Of a stretch of 60,141 bases of DNA, positions 51,872 through 60,141 are shown one piece after another (the stretch's first letter is position 1; each line of letters starts with the position of its first letter). A model generated the notes under the pieces. That model was not told the origin of the DNA. It saw nothing but the letters and a program-made list of their open reading frames with translations, and searched no databases. Location of the stretch: contig OMUY01000002.1 of NCBI GenBank assembly GCA_900314355.1, positions 1-60,141 of the forward strand. The letters run 5' to 3'. This stretch comes from an uncultured Eubacteriales bacterium (GTDB taxonomy: Bacteria; Bacillota; Clostridia; Oscillospirales; Acutalibacteraceae). A program made the position numbers and the translations under genes.

Positions 51872-53350
51872 TTAACCGAGCTTGATTTTAAAGCAGATCG
51901 GATTTTCCGAATTAAACGCATCGTCGGCAAAAACGGTCATTGAGTCGTAATCTCTCTTAAAGTCAAGCTTTTTGCCTGTTGAAAGCAGCGAAACCGATTC
52001 AATAAGAATATCACCGTTATCCACCCTTTTAAAAGATTTTATTTTTGCGTCTTTTCCGTCGGGATTCATTTGGAAGCAGTAGACATACCCGGCTTTATAA
52101 GTGAAGCGGAAATCAGAGCTGTCATAAAATGTTTCGTCTCCGTCATTAAACGCGCCGGACGTTATATTGTGTTCGCCCTCGCCGAATTGTTTCCAATAAG
52201 TTGTGCCGTAAATACCCTCGCCGTTTAGTTTGAGGAAATTTCCGATTCCGCGAAGAACTTCAGTCTCCTCGTCAGTAAATGTTCCGTCGGGTTTCGGACC
52301 GATATTGAGCATCATGTTGCCGTTTTTGCTTACAATATCTATCAGATCTCTGATTATTTTTCCCGAAGATTTATATTCGTTGTCGTTTGTAAATCCCCAT
52401 GAATGTTTTCCTATAGCTGTGTCGGTCTGCCATTTGTACGGGAAAATACCGGGCAAAGCTCCCCTTTCCACATCGAATGTCGCGACTGTCGGCGGAAATT
52501 CGTTGTGCTTAAAATCTATCGTAACCTCCTTATTTTGTTCATACGCTCTGTTGTAATAATACGCGGCGATTTTTTTGAGGTACGGTTTAAATTTAATATT
52601 CTGTATCCACCAGTCAAAATAAATCATATTAGGGCTGTATCTGTCAATCAGTTCAATCGTTCTGACCATCCAGTCTTTCAAATATTCCTCGTCCGGACCG
52701 GCGCCGAAAATATCGAAGGTCGTATTCTGCATATTTTTCGCGCTGAAATCGTCGGAGTAAAAAGCGGGACCGTAAAAATCTGAGTATCTTTCGTCGTTTA
52801 CATCGCTGTCAAAGGTTTTTCCGAGACTCATGAAGAAATAATGTTCCGCCCTGTGAGAGCTTGCGCAAAATGCAAGTCCCTTTTTTCCGCAGGCCGCTTT
52901 AATTTCGCCCAAGACATCTCTTTTAGGTCCCATATTAACAGCGTTCCAGCGATTGAACTCGGTATTATACATTGCGAAACCATCGTGGTGTTCGGCAACA
53001 GGAGTCACATATTTTGCTCCTGAAGCATTAAAAATATCAACCCATCTGTCTGCGTCAAAATTTTCGCCTTTGAACATGGGAATAAAATCCTTGTAGCCGA
53101 ATCTGCTCTGCGGGCCGTAAGTTTCTATATGATGTTTGAATGCGTCATCGTACTTATTGTACATATTCCTTGAATACCACTCGCCGCCGAAAGCGGGTAC
53201 AGAGTAAATTCCCCAATGTATGAAAATTCCAAACTTGCCGTTGTCAAACCATTCGGGACTTTTATGACCGCTGAGAGACTGCCAGTTGTCCTTATATTTT
53301 CCGTTCTCAATTACTTCGTCTATTTTCTTCAGATATTCTTCTTTGTCCAT
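51872..53350 (-). CDS. GH29 alpha-L-fucosidase
   Basis: 492 residues. The family is recognised by W-F-D-N-G-K-F-G-I-F-I-H-W-G, Y-V-T-P-V-A-E-H-H-D-G-F, the nucleophile Asp in M-I-Y-F-D-W-W and N-G-N-M-M-L-N-I-G-P-K-P-D-G. It removes alpha-linked fucose from glycans such as mucin or plant polymers. No signal peptide is present, so it likely acts in the cytoplasm on imported oligosaccharides. CGGAG lies about nine bases before the ATG. With the nearby GH3 gene it suggests use of host or plant glycans. Confidence 0.94.
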   Translation of the reverse strand: MDKEEYLKKIDEVIENGKYKDNWQSLSGHKSPEWFDNGKFGIFIHWGIYSVPAFGGEWYSRNMYNKYDDAFKHHIETYGPQSRFGYKDFIPMFKGENFDADRWVDIFNASGAKYVTPVAEHHDGFAMYNTEFNRWNAVNMGPKRDVLGEIKAACGKKGLAFCASSHRAEHYFFMSLGKTFDSDVNDERYSDFYGPAFYSDDFSAKNMQNTTFDIFGAGPDEEYLKDWMVRTIELIDRYSPNMIYFDWWIQNIKFKPYLKKIAAYYYNRAYEQNKEVTIDFKHNEFPPTVATFDVERGALPGIFPYKWQTDTAIGKHSWGFTNDNEYKSSGKIIRDLIDIVSKNGNMMLNIGPKPDGTFTDEETEVLRGIGNFLKLNGEGIYGTTYWKQFGEGEHNITSGAFNDGDETFYDSSDFRFTYKAGYVYCFQMNPDGKDAKIKSFKRVDNGDILIESVSLLSTGKKLDFKRDYDSMTVFADDAFNSENPICFKIKLG

Positions 53351-53436
53351 AATTATAATCTCCGTTTCCGTTCGGATTTTTTTAGTTTGTTGGTAGTTTA
53401 AATAAAAATCTGCACATAAAAAACTCGCCGTATTGA

Positions 53437-54702
53437 TCAGATATGTTCTCCGGCCGCGTGTCCCGTAGCGAAAGCGGACTGCAGATTATATCCGCCTGTG
53501 TAGGCGTCTACGTCTATAACCTCTCCCGCGAAAAACAGATTGTCCGTTATTTTAGAACGCATTGTTTTGGGATCTATTTCTTTGACGCTCACTCCGCCGG
53601 AACATACTATAGCTTCCTCGACAGGTCTGAATGACTTAATATGTATCGTGAAATTTTTAAGGAGAGAGACAAGTTTTCTCCTTTCCTCCCTCGTTATCAC
53701 ATTAACTTTTTTATCCGGGTCTATACCCGATAATTCCACTATTACCGGAATAATCGATTTAGGCAGAAGTTTTGAAAGGCAGTTTTTAAATTCTCTGTTG
53801 TCAAATTCGGAAAAATCCCTGCATATCCTATTATCAAGTGTTTTTTCATCGAGAGCGGGTTTTAAGTCGAGAATTATCTCGTAATCTTTTTCGCCCATAC
53901 GGCGTATATGTGCAGACGACGAAAGAACAAGAGGACCCGACACTCCGAAATGAGTGAATAGAAGTTCGCCAATGTCGGAAAATATGGTTTTTCCGTTTTC
54001 CAAAAGTCTGAATCCCGTGTTTTTCAGTGTAAGCCCCTGACATTTGCCGGTGAATGAATCCGATGTGTTCAAGGCGACGAGAGACGGTCTTACCGGCGTT
54101 ATTTTATGACCGCATTTTTTCGCGAGCTCATATCCGTCGCCCGTCGAGCCTGTACCGGGGTAGGACTTTCCGCCGGTCGCAATAAGATAATTTTCAGAAA
54201 AATATTTTTCTCCCGATTCGCCCAAAAGATATTCTATCGAATTTTTATATTTTTTTCCTCCGGCATCTCTTTCGGAAAAACCGCTCAGTTTCAAATCGGT
54301 TATCCTGTCATGAACTGTCTTGACTTTATTTTTTTTCAAAAGGCGGTTAAGCGCGTCGACAATATCCGACGCCTTATCGGAGACGGGAAAAACTCTGTTT
54401 CCCCGTTCTGTTTTCAGCTTAACCCCGGCGCTTTCAAAAAATTCAATCGTATCAGACGGCATCCACTCTGAAAACGCGCTGTAGAGGAATTTGCCGTTTC
54501 CGGGAACAGACGAAATCAGCCCTTCGATATCCGAACGGTTATTGGTTACGTTGCATCTGCCTTTTCCGGTTATCATCAGCTTCCTGCCGATTTTTTCATT
54601 CCTTTCAATAAGCAGAACGTTTTTGCCGTTCTCCGCCGCCGTTATTGCCGCCATACATCCTGCCGCACCGGCTCCGACGACTGTAAGATCCCATTTATCC
54701 AT
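53437..54702 (-). CDS. HI0933/BaiN-family FAD-dependent oxidoreductase
   Basis: 421 residues. The N-terminal FAD loop V-V-G-A-G-A-A-G-C-M-A-A and E-R-N-E-K-I-G-R-K-L-M-I-T-G-K-G-R-C-N-V-T-N are diagnostic. L-I-A-T-G-G-K-S-Y-P-G-T-G-S-T-G-D-G and the C-terminal F-A-G-E-V-I-D-V-D-A-Y-T-G-G-Y-N-L-Q are also typical. BaiN-type members reduce a bile-acid intermediate in some gut Clostridia, but most family members have unknown substrates, so no specific role is assigned. The gene is monocistronic. Confidence 0.9.
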   Translation of the reverse strand: MDKWDLTVVGAGAAGCMAAITAAENGKNVLLIERNEKIGRKLMITGKGRCNVTNNRSDIEGLISSVPGNGKFLYSAFSEWMPSDTIEFFESAGVKLKTERGNRVFPVSDKASDIVDALNRLLKKNKVKTVHDRITDLKLSGFSERDAGGKKYKNSIEYLLGESGEKYFSENYLIATGGKSYPGTGSTGDGYELAKKCGHKITPVRPSLVALNTSDSFTGKCQGLTLKNTGFRLLENGKTIFSDIGELLFTHFGVSGPLVLSSSAHIRRMGEKDYEIILDLKPALDEKTLDNRICRDFSEFDNREFKNCLSKLLPKSIIPVIVELSGIDPDKKVNVITREERRKLVSLLKNFTIHIKSFRPVEEAIVCSGGVSVKEIDPKTMRSKITDNLFFAGEVIDVDAYTGGYNLQSAFATGHAAGEHI

Positions 54703-54796
54703 TTTATTTTTCTTTCAAAGTAAAAAATAGATTTTATTAATTTTATCATATTATTTTTTTTAAATCAAGGAAAACGATTATATTGCAAACAAATCA

Positions 54797-54825
54797 TTGA
54801 AAAATAAGCTGTATAAGACTATAAT
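54797..54825 (+). promoter_or_regulatory. Promoter of the thioesterase-cmk unit
   Basis: TTGAAA, 17-base spacer, TATAAT, 31 bases before the ATG. Confidence 0.78.
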
Positions 54826-54855
54826 GGATTAATAAAATATTATATAGGGGAAAAT

Positions 54856-55590
54856 ATGGAAATTTTAAAAAAGGAATTATCGGTCGATTCGAATCAGGCT
54901 GACCCTTCAGGTGCTTTAAGGTCATCTGATCTTTTGAGAATTATTCAGGACAACGTCATTTCATATTTTGAATCTAACAATTCAGGCGTGAACTTTACGG
55001 CGGAAAATCATCTGATATGGATAGTTTCACTTTACCACATAGAAATTGAAGATATGCCCGAATACGGCGATAAAATAATCACAAGGTCATGGTGCTCAAA
55101 AAAACGCCATGGATTTTTTACGCTGCATTCCGAATTTGAAATGGGCGGCAAAATTATAATAAAATCCGTATCGAACTGGACGCTTTTAAATTCATCGACA
55201 CATACGAGAGCGCCATTGAATTTGCTGCCGGAATTTGATTATTTGACTACGGGGACGGAGATAAAATCTCCCTCCGTAATAAAATGCAATATGTCCGGCA
55301 GTTCTTACAAATTTACAGTTACTTATTCAATGTGCGACATGAACAGACACATGAACAACACAACGTACATAGGCGCATGCGAGGATGCTCTTGACGCGAA
55401 ATATCTACGCACGCACAAGCTTTCAAAGATTGATATTCTTTTTGAAAGAGAAATAAAATTGGGCGAGACGATAAACATTTTATACGGCAGCGATGGAGAC
55501 AGATTTGAATTTACAACTGAAGGAGATAATCCGAGGTTTATTATTAACCTTGAATTTAAAGAAGGAGAATTTAAATGGTACAAAATATAA
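54856..55590 (+). CDS. Acyl-ACP thioesterase-like hotdog protein
   Basis: 244 residues with two hotdog domains as in bacterial and plant FatA/FatB-like enzymes. The first half has Y-H-I-E-I-E-D-M-P-E-Y-G-D-K-I and R-S-W, the second C-D-M-N-R-H-M-N-N-T-T-Y. The Asn-His part of the catalytic pattern (N-x-H-x-N-N) is present. It should release fatty acids from acyl-ACP. It overlaps cmk by 16 bp, so the two are translated together; no functional link between them is obvious. Confidence 0.88.
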   Translation: MEILKKELSVDSNQADPSGALRSSDLLRIIQDNVISYFESNNSGVNFTAENHLIWIVSLYHIEIEDMPEYGDKIITRSWCSKKRHGFFTLHSEFEMGGKIIIKSVSNWTLLNSSTHTRAPLNLLPEFDYLTTGTEIKSPSVIKCNMSGSSYKFTVTYSMCDMNRHMNNTTYIGACEDALDAKYLRTHKLSKIDILFEREIKLGETINILYGSDGDRFEFTTEGDNPRFIINLEFKEGEFKWYKI

Positions 55591-56240
55591 ACATCGCGAT
55601 TGACGGTCCTTCGGGAGCAGGGAAATCAACGGTTGCGAAAATATGCGCTGAAAAATTGGGATTCATATATGTTGATACAGGCGCGCTGTACAGGACAGTT
55701 GGAGTATGCGCGCTGAACAAAGGAATAGACACAAAAGACAAAAATAAGATTATTGATATTTTGCCCGACGTAAAAATAGATATTAAATATATTGACGGAG
55801 TACAGCACGTTTTCACAGACGGTGACGATGTTTCAGAGGAAATAAGACAGCCTGAGGCGTCAATGGCCGCATCGGACGTAGGAGCGATTTCCGAGGTCAG
55901 GCAATACCTTCTGTCCGTTCAGAGAAATATAGCAAAGGAAAATAATATTGTTATGGACGGAAGAGACATCGGTACAACTATCCTTCCGAATGCTCAATAC
56001 AAATTTTTTCTGACAGCATCACCGGAGGTTAGAGCCGACAGACGATACAAAGAGCAGAAGGAAAAAGGGATTGACGAAGATTACGACACGCTTTTAGAGG
56101 AGATAAAACAGCGAGACTACCAGGACACGCACAGAAAAATATCCCCTTTAAAACAGGCCGACGACGCAATTTTAATCAATTCGGACAACATGACGATAGA
56201 AGAGGTTGTAAATTTCATCTGTTCCAAAGTCAAAGTATAA
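55575..56240 (+). CDS. cmk: Cytidylate kinase
   Basis: Cmk phosphorylates CMP and dCMP. 221 residues: I-A-I-D-G-P-S-G-A-G-K-S-T-V (Walker A), Y-V-D-T-G-A-L-Y-R, V-M-D-G-R-D-I-G-T-T-I-L-P and R-A-D-R-R-Y are all characteristic. The ATG lies within the end of the thioesterase gene, preceded by GAAGGAG. A terminator follows 25 bp after the stop. The usual partners (plsC, ispH, rpsA) are not in this window. Confidence 0.97.
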   Translation: MVQNINIAIDGPSGAGKSTVAKICAEKLGFIYVDTGALYRTVGVCALNKGIDTKDKNKIIDILPDVKIDIKYIDGVQHVFTDGDDVSEEIRQPEASMAASDVGAISEVRQYLLSVQRNIAKENNIVMDGRDIGTTILPNAQYKFFLTASPEVRADRRYKEQKEKGIDEDYDTLLEEIKQRDYQDTHRKISPLKQADDAILINSDNMTIEEVVNFICSKVKV

Positions 56241-56261
56241 ATTTATTTTTTTCTCATTAAA

Positions 56262-56294
56262 AGATCCGCCCTTTTAAATCGGGCGGATTTTTTT
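56262..56294. terminator. Terminator of the thioesterase-cmk unit
   Basis: ATCCGCCC pairs with GGGCGGAT around TTTTAAATC, followed by TTTTTTT. It is also usable by the converging membrane-protein gene. Confidence 0.9.
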
Positions 56295-56322
56295 GTAAAG
56301 ATGACAGATTAATGTTATTTTT

Positions 56323-57852
56323 TTATTTGTAATATTTTGCGTACCAGTCATTCCATGTGATAAATTGATAATTTATGTCCTTATCTGTAAATGTTGAAAA
56401 GTAATTTTGCCATGCAGTGACATTTTCGTCTTCATGAACAATATTTTCATTCGGCAGAAGAGGAAGTGTCAAATCGGTTTCGCCTTCGGATATTTGAGTC
56501 TTTATATAATTTTCTCTGACGCTATAAGCGAACCTGTTGTCTCTTACGGCTAAGCACAAAGGGGCGCTGACGGCTAAAATCAGACAGACCGACAAAAGTT
56601 TTGTAAATGTTAAGTCTTTTTCTCTTTTTTCTGTTTCCTCTTTTAATTCAATAACCCCGGAAAACAGAAGACAGATAAACGGAAGGAAGAAAAGCCTCGC
56701 GCCTATTGGAGAGACAAATAAAAGCGGAGCTGTCGCAAGCAATCCGGCAAGAGCGCACAGATACGGAGTTTTATCAAGGTTTTTAAATTTCTTGCCAAAA
56801 AGACAGATGAAATTCACCGAGAGAACACAAATAATATATATTACAAATGCAGCTCTCAAAATAATTGATAAATAAGCTGACGGAAATGCCATACCGATTT
56901 TAAAAATAACCGCATATGAAAAACTGAAGAACGGATAAATAATTATTACGAGCTTCAATAATTGAAATAAAGTATCAAATTTCTTTTCGGAAGATATTTC
57001 TCTGATTTTTTTGATTGCCAACAGGCACCCTGCGCTTACAATAAACCAGAGTACAAAATATTTTCCCGCATCTCTTGAAATAATAATTAAATTCTTGTTG
57101 AAGATTTGAAACAATGATTTCAAATCAGTAGGATATTTTCTGTAGTATGCTATTTTGGAATAAGTTCCGAATACTTTGGGAAGAACCATCATCAAACCAA
57201 ATCCCACAGCAGTCGTGAAAAAATATGTCAGAGAATACAGGAATTTGACATTTCCTCTTTTTTTAGATTCGATTATCAATATTATTGCAGACAAAACCGC
57301 AAATAGACTCGAATTTTCCGCAAAGAATTGTCCTAAAAACGAGGACAATATCAAAAACAAATAAAGGACAATCGACAGAGCTTTGTTATTGATATTTTTT
57401 GATTCTTTTATTATCAGAATATCAATTAATATAATTGCAATGGAAACGGTATAAATCTGAAATCCGGCATTCCATCCGAAATTTTGAGCAAAAATCGAGT
57501 CGGAAGGAAAAATCAAAACTGCTGCGAGCAGAGTATTGACTATAAAGCTGTTTGATTTTATGAAATATTTTGCCGCTAAAATAAGAACGAACCAGACGAC
57601 TGTCTTTTCAGCAATAATTAATTTATCGATTCCCACCAAATAAGTTAAGAAATTGCCTATAAAACGGCCGTTTCCCATCGTCAGGGCGGATTCGGCAACA
57701 GCTTTCCAATTTCTTTCCTGCGCCATTGTGATAAAATTTATATCGTCGCAGGTTTTCACAAAATTAAAATTTAAGAACAGTAATATTGTGGCAATGATTG
57801 TATAAAATATTACGTTATAAGTTATTGTTATGGATTTTTTATTTGTATTCAT
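56323..57852 (-). CDS. Polytopic membrane protein, DUF6056/GT-C-like
   Basis: About 509 residues from the ATG at 57852, five bases after AGGAG. Roughly eleven hydrophobic helices are present. After the first helix the sequence has K-T-C-D-D-I-N-F and then G-N-G-R-F-I-G-N-F; an acidic pair in the first outer loop followed by G-R is common in GT-C-type sugar transferases and DUF6056 proteins that decorate surface glycans. The C-terminal 60 residues are soluble and contain many aromatic residues. The specific function is unknown; transfer of a sugar from a polyprenyl carrier is a reasonable guess. Confidence 0.65.
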   Translation of the reverse strand: MNTNKKSITITYNVIFYTIIATILLFLNFNFVKTCDDINFITMAQERNWKAVAESALTMGNGRFIGNFLTYLVGIDKLIIAEKTVVWFVLILAAKYFIKSNSFIVNTLLAAVLIFPSDSIFAQNFGWNAGFQIYTVSIAIILIDILIIKESKNINNKALSIVLYLFLILSSFLGQFFAENSSLFAVLSAIILIIESKKRGNVKFLYSLTYFFTTAVGFGLMMVLPKVFGTYSKIAYYRKYPTDLKSLFQIFNKNLIIISRDAGKYFVLWFIVSAGCLLAIKKIREISSEKKFDTLFQLLKLVIIIYPFFSFSYAVIFKIGMAFPSAYLSIILRAAFVIYIICVLSVNFICLFGKKFKNLDKTPYLCALAGLLATAPLLFVSPIGARLFFLPFICLLFSGVIELKEETEKREKDLTFTKLLSVCLILAVSAPLCLAVRDNRFAYSVRENYIKTQISEGETDLTLPLLPNENIVHEDENVTAWQNYFSTFTDKDINYQFITWNDWYAKYYK

Positions 57853-58040
57853 TTTTTCTCCTATAGCGGTAATTATACTAATATCCAATTCATATGCTGA
57901 TTAATCTGATAAAATTGCATCTATATTTCTTTTTTTTATTATAACGCAGCGAATGTATTTTTTCAACCGTTTATTATATTAAATTATTTAATTCGATTTC
58001 TATATATACAAGTTATTATCAATTTATCAAAAAAAAACAC

Positions 58041-58072
58041 AAAAAAAAAACAGTCCTTAAGGACTGTTTTAA
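58041..58072 (-). terminator. Terminator of the ArsR-MBL-nitroreductase operon
   Basis: AAAACAGTCC pairs with GGACTGTTTT; on the reverse strand it is followed by ten T residues. Confidence 0.9.
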
Positions 58073-58090
58073 ATTTTATCTGTGTTGGAT

Positions 58091-58753
58091 TTAATTAATC
58101 CAGACAGAGGAATCTTTTCCGGAGCCAATTTCAAAATGGCATTTCGCTATTCCGAGATCGATTTGAGTATAAAAACCGATGCCGGGTTTCGCTTTGACTT
58201 TATCGCCGTGAAGTTCAAATTTGAATTTTTGTTGATTCATAGCCGTCGGAGCGAGAGCCGCCGCCTCAAGTCCTTCCTTGTACCAGTCGGGATCTTTATA
58301 CTCATAACCTCCCAGATCTGAAATTGATTTGCTTTTATGGGGAACACCCTGCGTGGTTCCGTAACCGAGAGCGACTACTATATATCTTTTCTCGCCTGTA
58401 TAAATTTCACCTTTCGCGCTTCCCTTTTTATATGTCATAGCGACCCAGCAGGAATTTATTCCGAGAGTCTGAGCCTTGAGTACGATTTTTTCGCCGTAAT
58501 AACCAGCTTCGACGTCTTTACCTTTAGGACCGACTATTACAAGGTAATTCTTACAGCCCTTGAACGCGCCGTAACTTGGTTTTTCAGCCTGAAACGCGTT
58601 AGGTTCGTCCAAAATAAGCTGAATATGAAGTCCGCTTTCTCTGTTGCATGCGTCGATTTCTTTCTGAAGTTCGGCAACAGCCGATTCGTCAATACTTTTA
58701 TCTTCGAAACTTCTTACAGCATGTCTTTCTTTAATTGCCTCTTTTAAATCCAT
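58091..58753 (-). CDS. Nitroreductase-family flavoprotein
   Basis: 220 residues from the ATG at 58753, preceded by AAAGGA at eight bases; an earlier in-frame start has no site. The FMN-binding Arg cluster is R-H-A-V-R-S-F near residue 10, and G-I-N-S-C-W-V-A and A-P-T-A-M-N-Q-Q match the two-domain clostridial group (TM1586-type nitroreductases). Such enzymes transfer hydride from NAD(P)H to nitro, quinone or flavin substrates. It is the last gene of the operon behind an MBL hydrolase and an ArsR regulator, so it may detoxify or modify a small molecule that the regulator senses. Confidence 0.88.
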   Translation of the reverse strand: MDLKEAIKERHAVRSFEDKSIDESAVAELQKEIDACNRESGLHIQLILDEPNAFQAEKPSYGAFKGCKNYLVIVGPKGKDVEAGYYGEKIVLKAQTLGINSCWVAMTYKKGSAKGEIYTGEKRYIVVALGYGTTQGVPHKSKSISDLGGYEYKDPDWYKEGLEAAALAPTAMNQQKFKFELHGDKVKAKPGIGFYTQIDLGIAKCHFEIGSGKDSSVWIN

Positions 58754-58766
58754 GATTTTTGTCCTT

Positions 58767-59552
58767 TCATAATTCAAAATATTTTTTATCGCACTTTGAA
58801 TCGTGCGTCATTAAAATCGCTTCGCATTTTTCATCAATAGCGAAGGATCTCAATTTTTCAAGTGATTTTAACGTCTGTTTTCTGTCGTATTCAACTCCAG
58901 GCAGAACGAGATCTCTCCATGACTCTTTGCCATACCCCGCGTCTCCGGCGATAATGACAAATTTGTCTTTACCGCTGATTTTTACTGCAGTCATACCCGC
59001 CGAGTGGCCGTGCATGGGAATAAGAACGACAGAACCGTCCGAGAAAAGATCAACTTCACTGTCGGGAAAAGTTTCAATGTCAATTTCCTTCCAAAGACGG
59101 CGCAAATATCTTGGATTTGGTTTCTTTGCTTCTCTTAATTCCGATTCGCTTGTCATGATATGTTTTGCATTTGCTGCCTCCCTGATTCCGCCCGCATGGT
59201 CTATATCCATATGAGTCAGGATACAGTAATCAATATCCGACATCTTATAGCCGAGAGATTTTAAGCAGTCAACTATTCCATCCCCCTTCGGAAGATATCC
59301 GGGAGACGCAAAAAAATTCATAAAACCTTCGTATTTTTTCGGGTTGGTTCTGATAGCGTCATCCCAGCCGGTATCTACGAGAATAAGACCTTTTTGATGT
59401 TCTATAAGATATGCTCTGACGGGAACTTTAATTTTTTTATCCCTGCCTCTGAAAAGCCCCGTAAAAGCAAGGGGATTTTTAGACAAATTTGAAAAAGGAA
59501 TTGTTTCGTCGACAGTCGTGCTTCCGCAGGGCAAAACATAAACTTTAATCAT
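58767..59552 (-). CDS. Metallo-beta-lactamase-fold hydrolase, lactonase-like
   Basis: 261 residues. The metal motif T-H-M-D-I-D-H-A-G-G (HxxxDH variant, near 112-121) and the later M-H-G-H-S-A-G, I-A-G-D-A-G and L-M-T-H-D-S mark an MBL-fold enzyme of the AiiA/AttM-like N-acyl homoserine lactonase group. The true substrate need not be a lactone signal. It overlaps the ArsR gene by 8 bp and precedes the nitroreductase by 13 bp. Confidence 0.9.
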   Translation of the reverse strand: MIKVYVLPCGSTTVDETIPFSNLSKNPLAFTGLFRGRDKKIKVPVRAYLIEHQKGLILVDTGWDDAIRTNPKKYEGFMNFFASPGYLPKGDGIVDCLKSLGYKMSDIDYCILTHMDIDHAGGIREAANAKHIMTSESELREAKKPNPRYLRRLWKEIDIETFPDSEVDLFSDGSVVLIPMHGHSAGMTAVKISGKDKFVIIAGDAGYGKESWRDLVLPGVEYDRKQTLKSLEKLRSFAIDEKCEAILMTHDSKCDKKYFEL

Positions 59553-59901
59553 CGCCGCTCCTTTCCGGAAGAGATGACATTATAGCTTTTGCGTGATTCA
59601 GCATAGTAATCAATGTGGTAAATGACTCCATATCGGCGTCAAAATAATAATAATTTTTTGTGCCTTCCCTGCGTACTTTGACAAGACCTGCGTCTTTCAT
59701 TATGCCGAGATGATGAGAAACTGCCGGCCGGGATAAATTGGATTTTACGGCAATATCATTGACACGAAGCCCGGTGCAGTCGCCGCCTTTTATCATTTCA
59801 AGAATAATATGCTGTCTTGTTTCGTCACCCAAACACGACAATATTTTTCGGGAATTTTTTATCTCCTCTGATAATGCCACAATTTCAGAATTATCAACCA
59901 T
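59545..59901 (-). CDS. ArsR-family transcriptional regulator
   Basis: 118 residues. The winged helix-turn-helix reads I-L-S-C-L-G-D-E-T-R-Q-H-I-I, then L-S-R-P-A-V-S-H-H-L-G-I-M-K-D-A-G-L-V and R-R-E-G-T-K-N-Y-Y-Y. The classical metal box (C-V-C) is not present in the recognition helix, so it probably senses a non-metal signal or redox state. It leads the operon and likely represses it from the palindrome at 59924-59939. Confidence 0.92.
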   Translation of the reverse strand: MVDNSEIVALSEEIKNSRKILSCLGDETRQHIILEMIKGGDCTGLRVNDIAVKSNLSRPAVSHHLGIMKDAGLVKVRREGTKNYYYFDADMESFTTLITMLNHAKAIMSSLPERSGDD

Positions 59902-59923
59902 TAATATCCCTTCCTAAAGTATC

Positions 59924-59939
59924 GTTCAAACGTTTAAAC
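59924..59939. promoter_or_regulatory. Candidate ArsR operator
   Basis: GTTCAAACGTTTAAAC is a 16-base palindrome with one mismatched pair. It overlaps the expected transcription start, directly downstream of the -10 box, a position that fits repression by the regulator encoded next to it. Confidence 0.68.
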
Positions 59940-59941
59940 TA

Positions 59942-59972
59942 ATTATAACATAAAAAAATAAAAAACAGTCAA
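59942..59972 (-). promoter_or_regulatory. Promoter of the ArsR operon
   Basis: Reverse-strand TTGACT, 19-base spacer, TATAAT with an extended TG. The spacer is long, as in some regulated promoters. Confidence 0.6.
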
Positions 59973-60056
59973 TGGTAAAGAAAATGAATACAATTAATTT
60001 TTATAATTAAAAGGCAGGAAAAAAATCTTTAAAAAATTAAGAAAATTGAGACAAAA

Positions 60057-60081
60057 AAAAGACCTGAAAATCAGGTCTTTA
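60057..60081. terminator. Palindromic terminator near the window edge
   Basis: AAAGACCTGA pairs with TCAGGTCTTT around AAA, flanked by A and T runs. Confidence 0.7.
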
Positions 60082-60141
60082 AATTTTCAATGTACTTAGA
60101 AAACTGAACAATGAGTGAGGAGAATCAAGGAAAAGGACAAG
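60082..60141 (+). other. Probable pre-rRNA leader or spacer at the window edge
   Basis: The text GTACTTAGAAAACTGAACA resembles the TTGAAAACTGAACA-type element found in rRNA spacers and leaders of Bacillota, where it forms part of RNase III processing stems. A purine-rich run follows. If right, a 16S or 23S gene begins beyond the edge on the plus strand. Too little sequence is present to be sure. Confidence 0.4.

Overview
The window looks like a chromosome segment of a low-to-middle GC Bacillota, most likely a gut-type Clostridia (an Oscillospirales-like lineage would fit). The basis is strong GGAGG ribosome binding sites, TTGACA/TATAAT promoters, CCA-encoded tRNAs, TnpV and DUF6809-like genes, TupA-like and BY-kinase-type capsule genes and GH3/GH29/GH35 glycosidases. 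No species can be named from the sequence alone.

Positions 1-14.9 kb hold one long leftward operon for a cell-surface polysaccharide. In transcription order it has a small CxxC protein, a zinc-ribbon/AP2 protein, a MotA/TolQ/ExbB-type channel fused to a degenerate EAL domain, a MotB/ExbD-like membrane helix fused to Cna-B/SpaA-like ectodomains, a Wzz/BY-kinase-like protein with an altered Walker A, a PglF/WbpM-type dehydratase, a DegT aminotransferase, a phosphoglycosyl transferase, two GT2 enzymes, a TupA-like ATP-grasp protein, a ChbG/YdjC deacetylase, a Wzy-like polymerase and the first codons of one more gene. The dehydratase, aminotransferase and phosphoglycosyl transferase suggest a 4-amino (bacillosamine-like) sugar on undecaprenyl phosphate. 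The operon promoter lies in a 278-bp segment bounded by perfect 19-bp inverted repeats, and the right repeat contains the stop codon of an adjacent tyrosine recombinase. This has the layout of an ON/OFF invertible promoter, drawn here in the ON orientation.

Positions 15.2-21.9 kb are accessory DNA: the recombinase, strong terminators, a GC-rich 5'-truncated surface-protein remnant, a lone acyl carrier protein, TnpV, a DUF6809-like protein, a decayed GH35 beta-galactosidase behind an MFS transporter, a decayed metallophosphoesterase and a five-tRNA operon (Val, Asp, Phe, Gly, Cys).

Positions 22-60 kb are mostly conserved chromosome: uvrC, HPr, trmD-rimM, coaD, rsmD, a potABCD polyamine transporter, ilvA-ridA, a TPM/zinc-ribbon pair, proBA, tRNA-Arg, a beta-propeller protein, a beta-helix surface protein, pyrG, a solitary 5S rRNA with its own promoter and terminator, GH3 beta-glucosidase, two tiny peptide genes, GH29 fucosidase, a BaiN-like flavoprotein, thioesterase-cmk, a large membrane protein and an ArsR-MBL-nitroreductase operon. 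The right edge looks like a pre-rRNA spacer.

The most interesting hypothesis is that the stator-like pair (12.18-13.73 kb and 10.59-12.18 kb) couples ion flow, and possibly c-di-GMP sensing, to export or surface placement of a phase-variable polysaccharide. Gene identities come from motif reading, not database searches.
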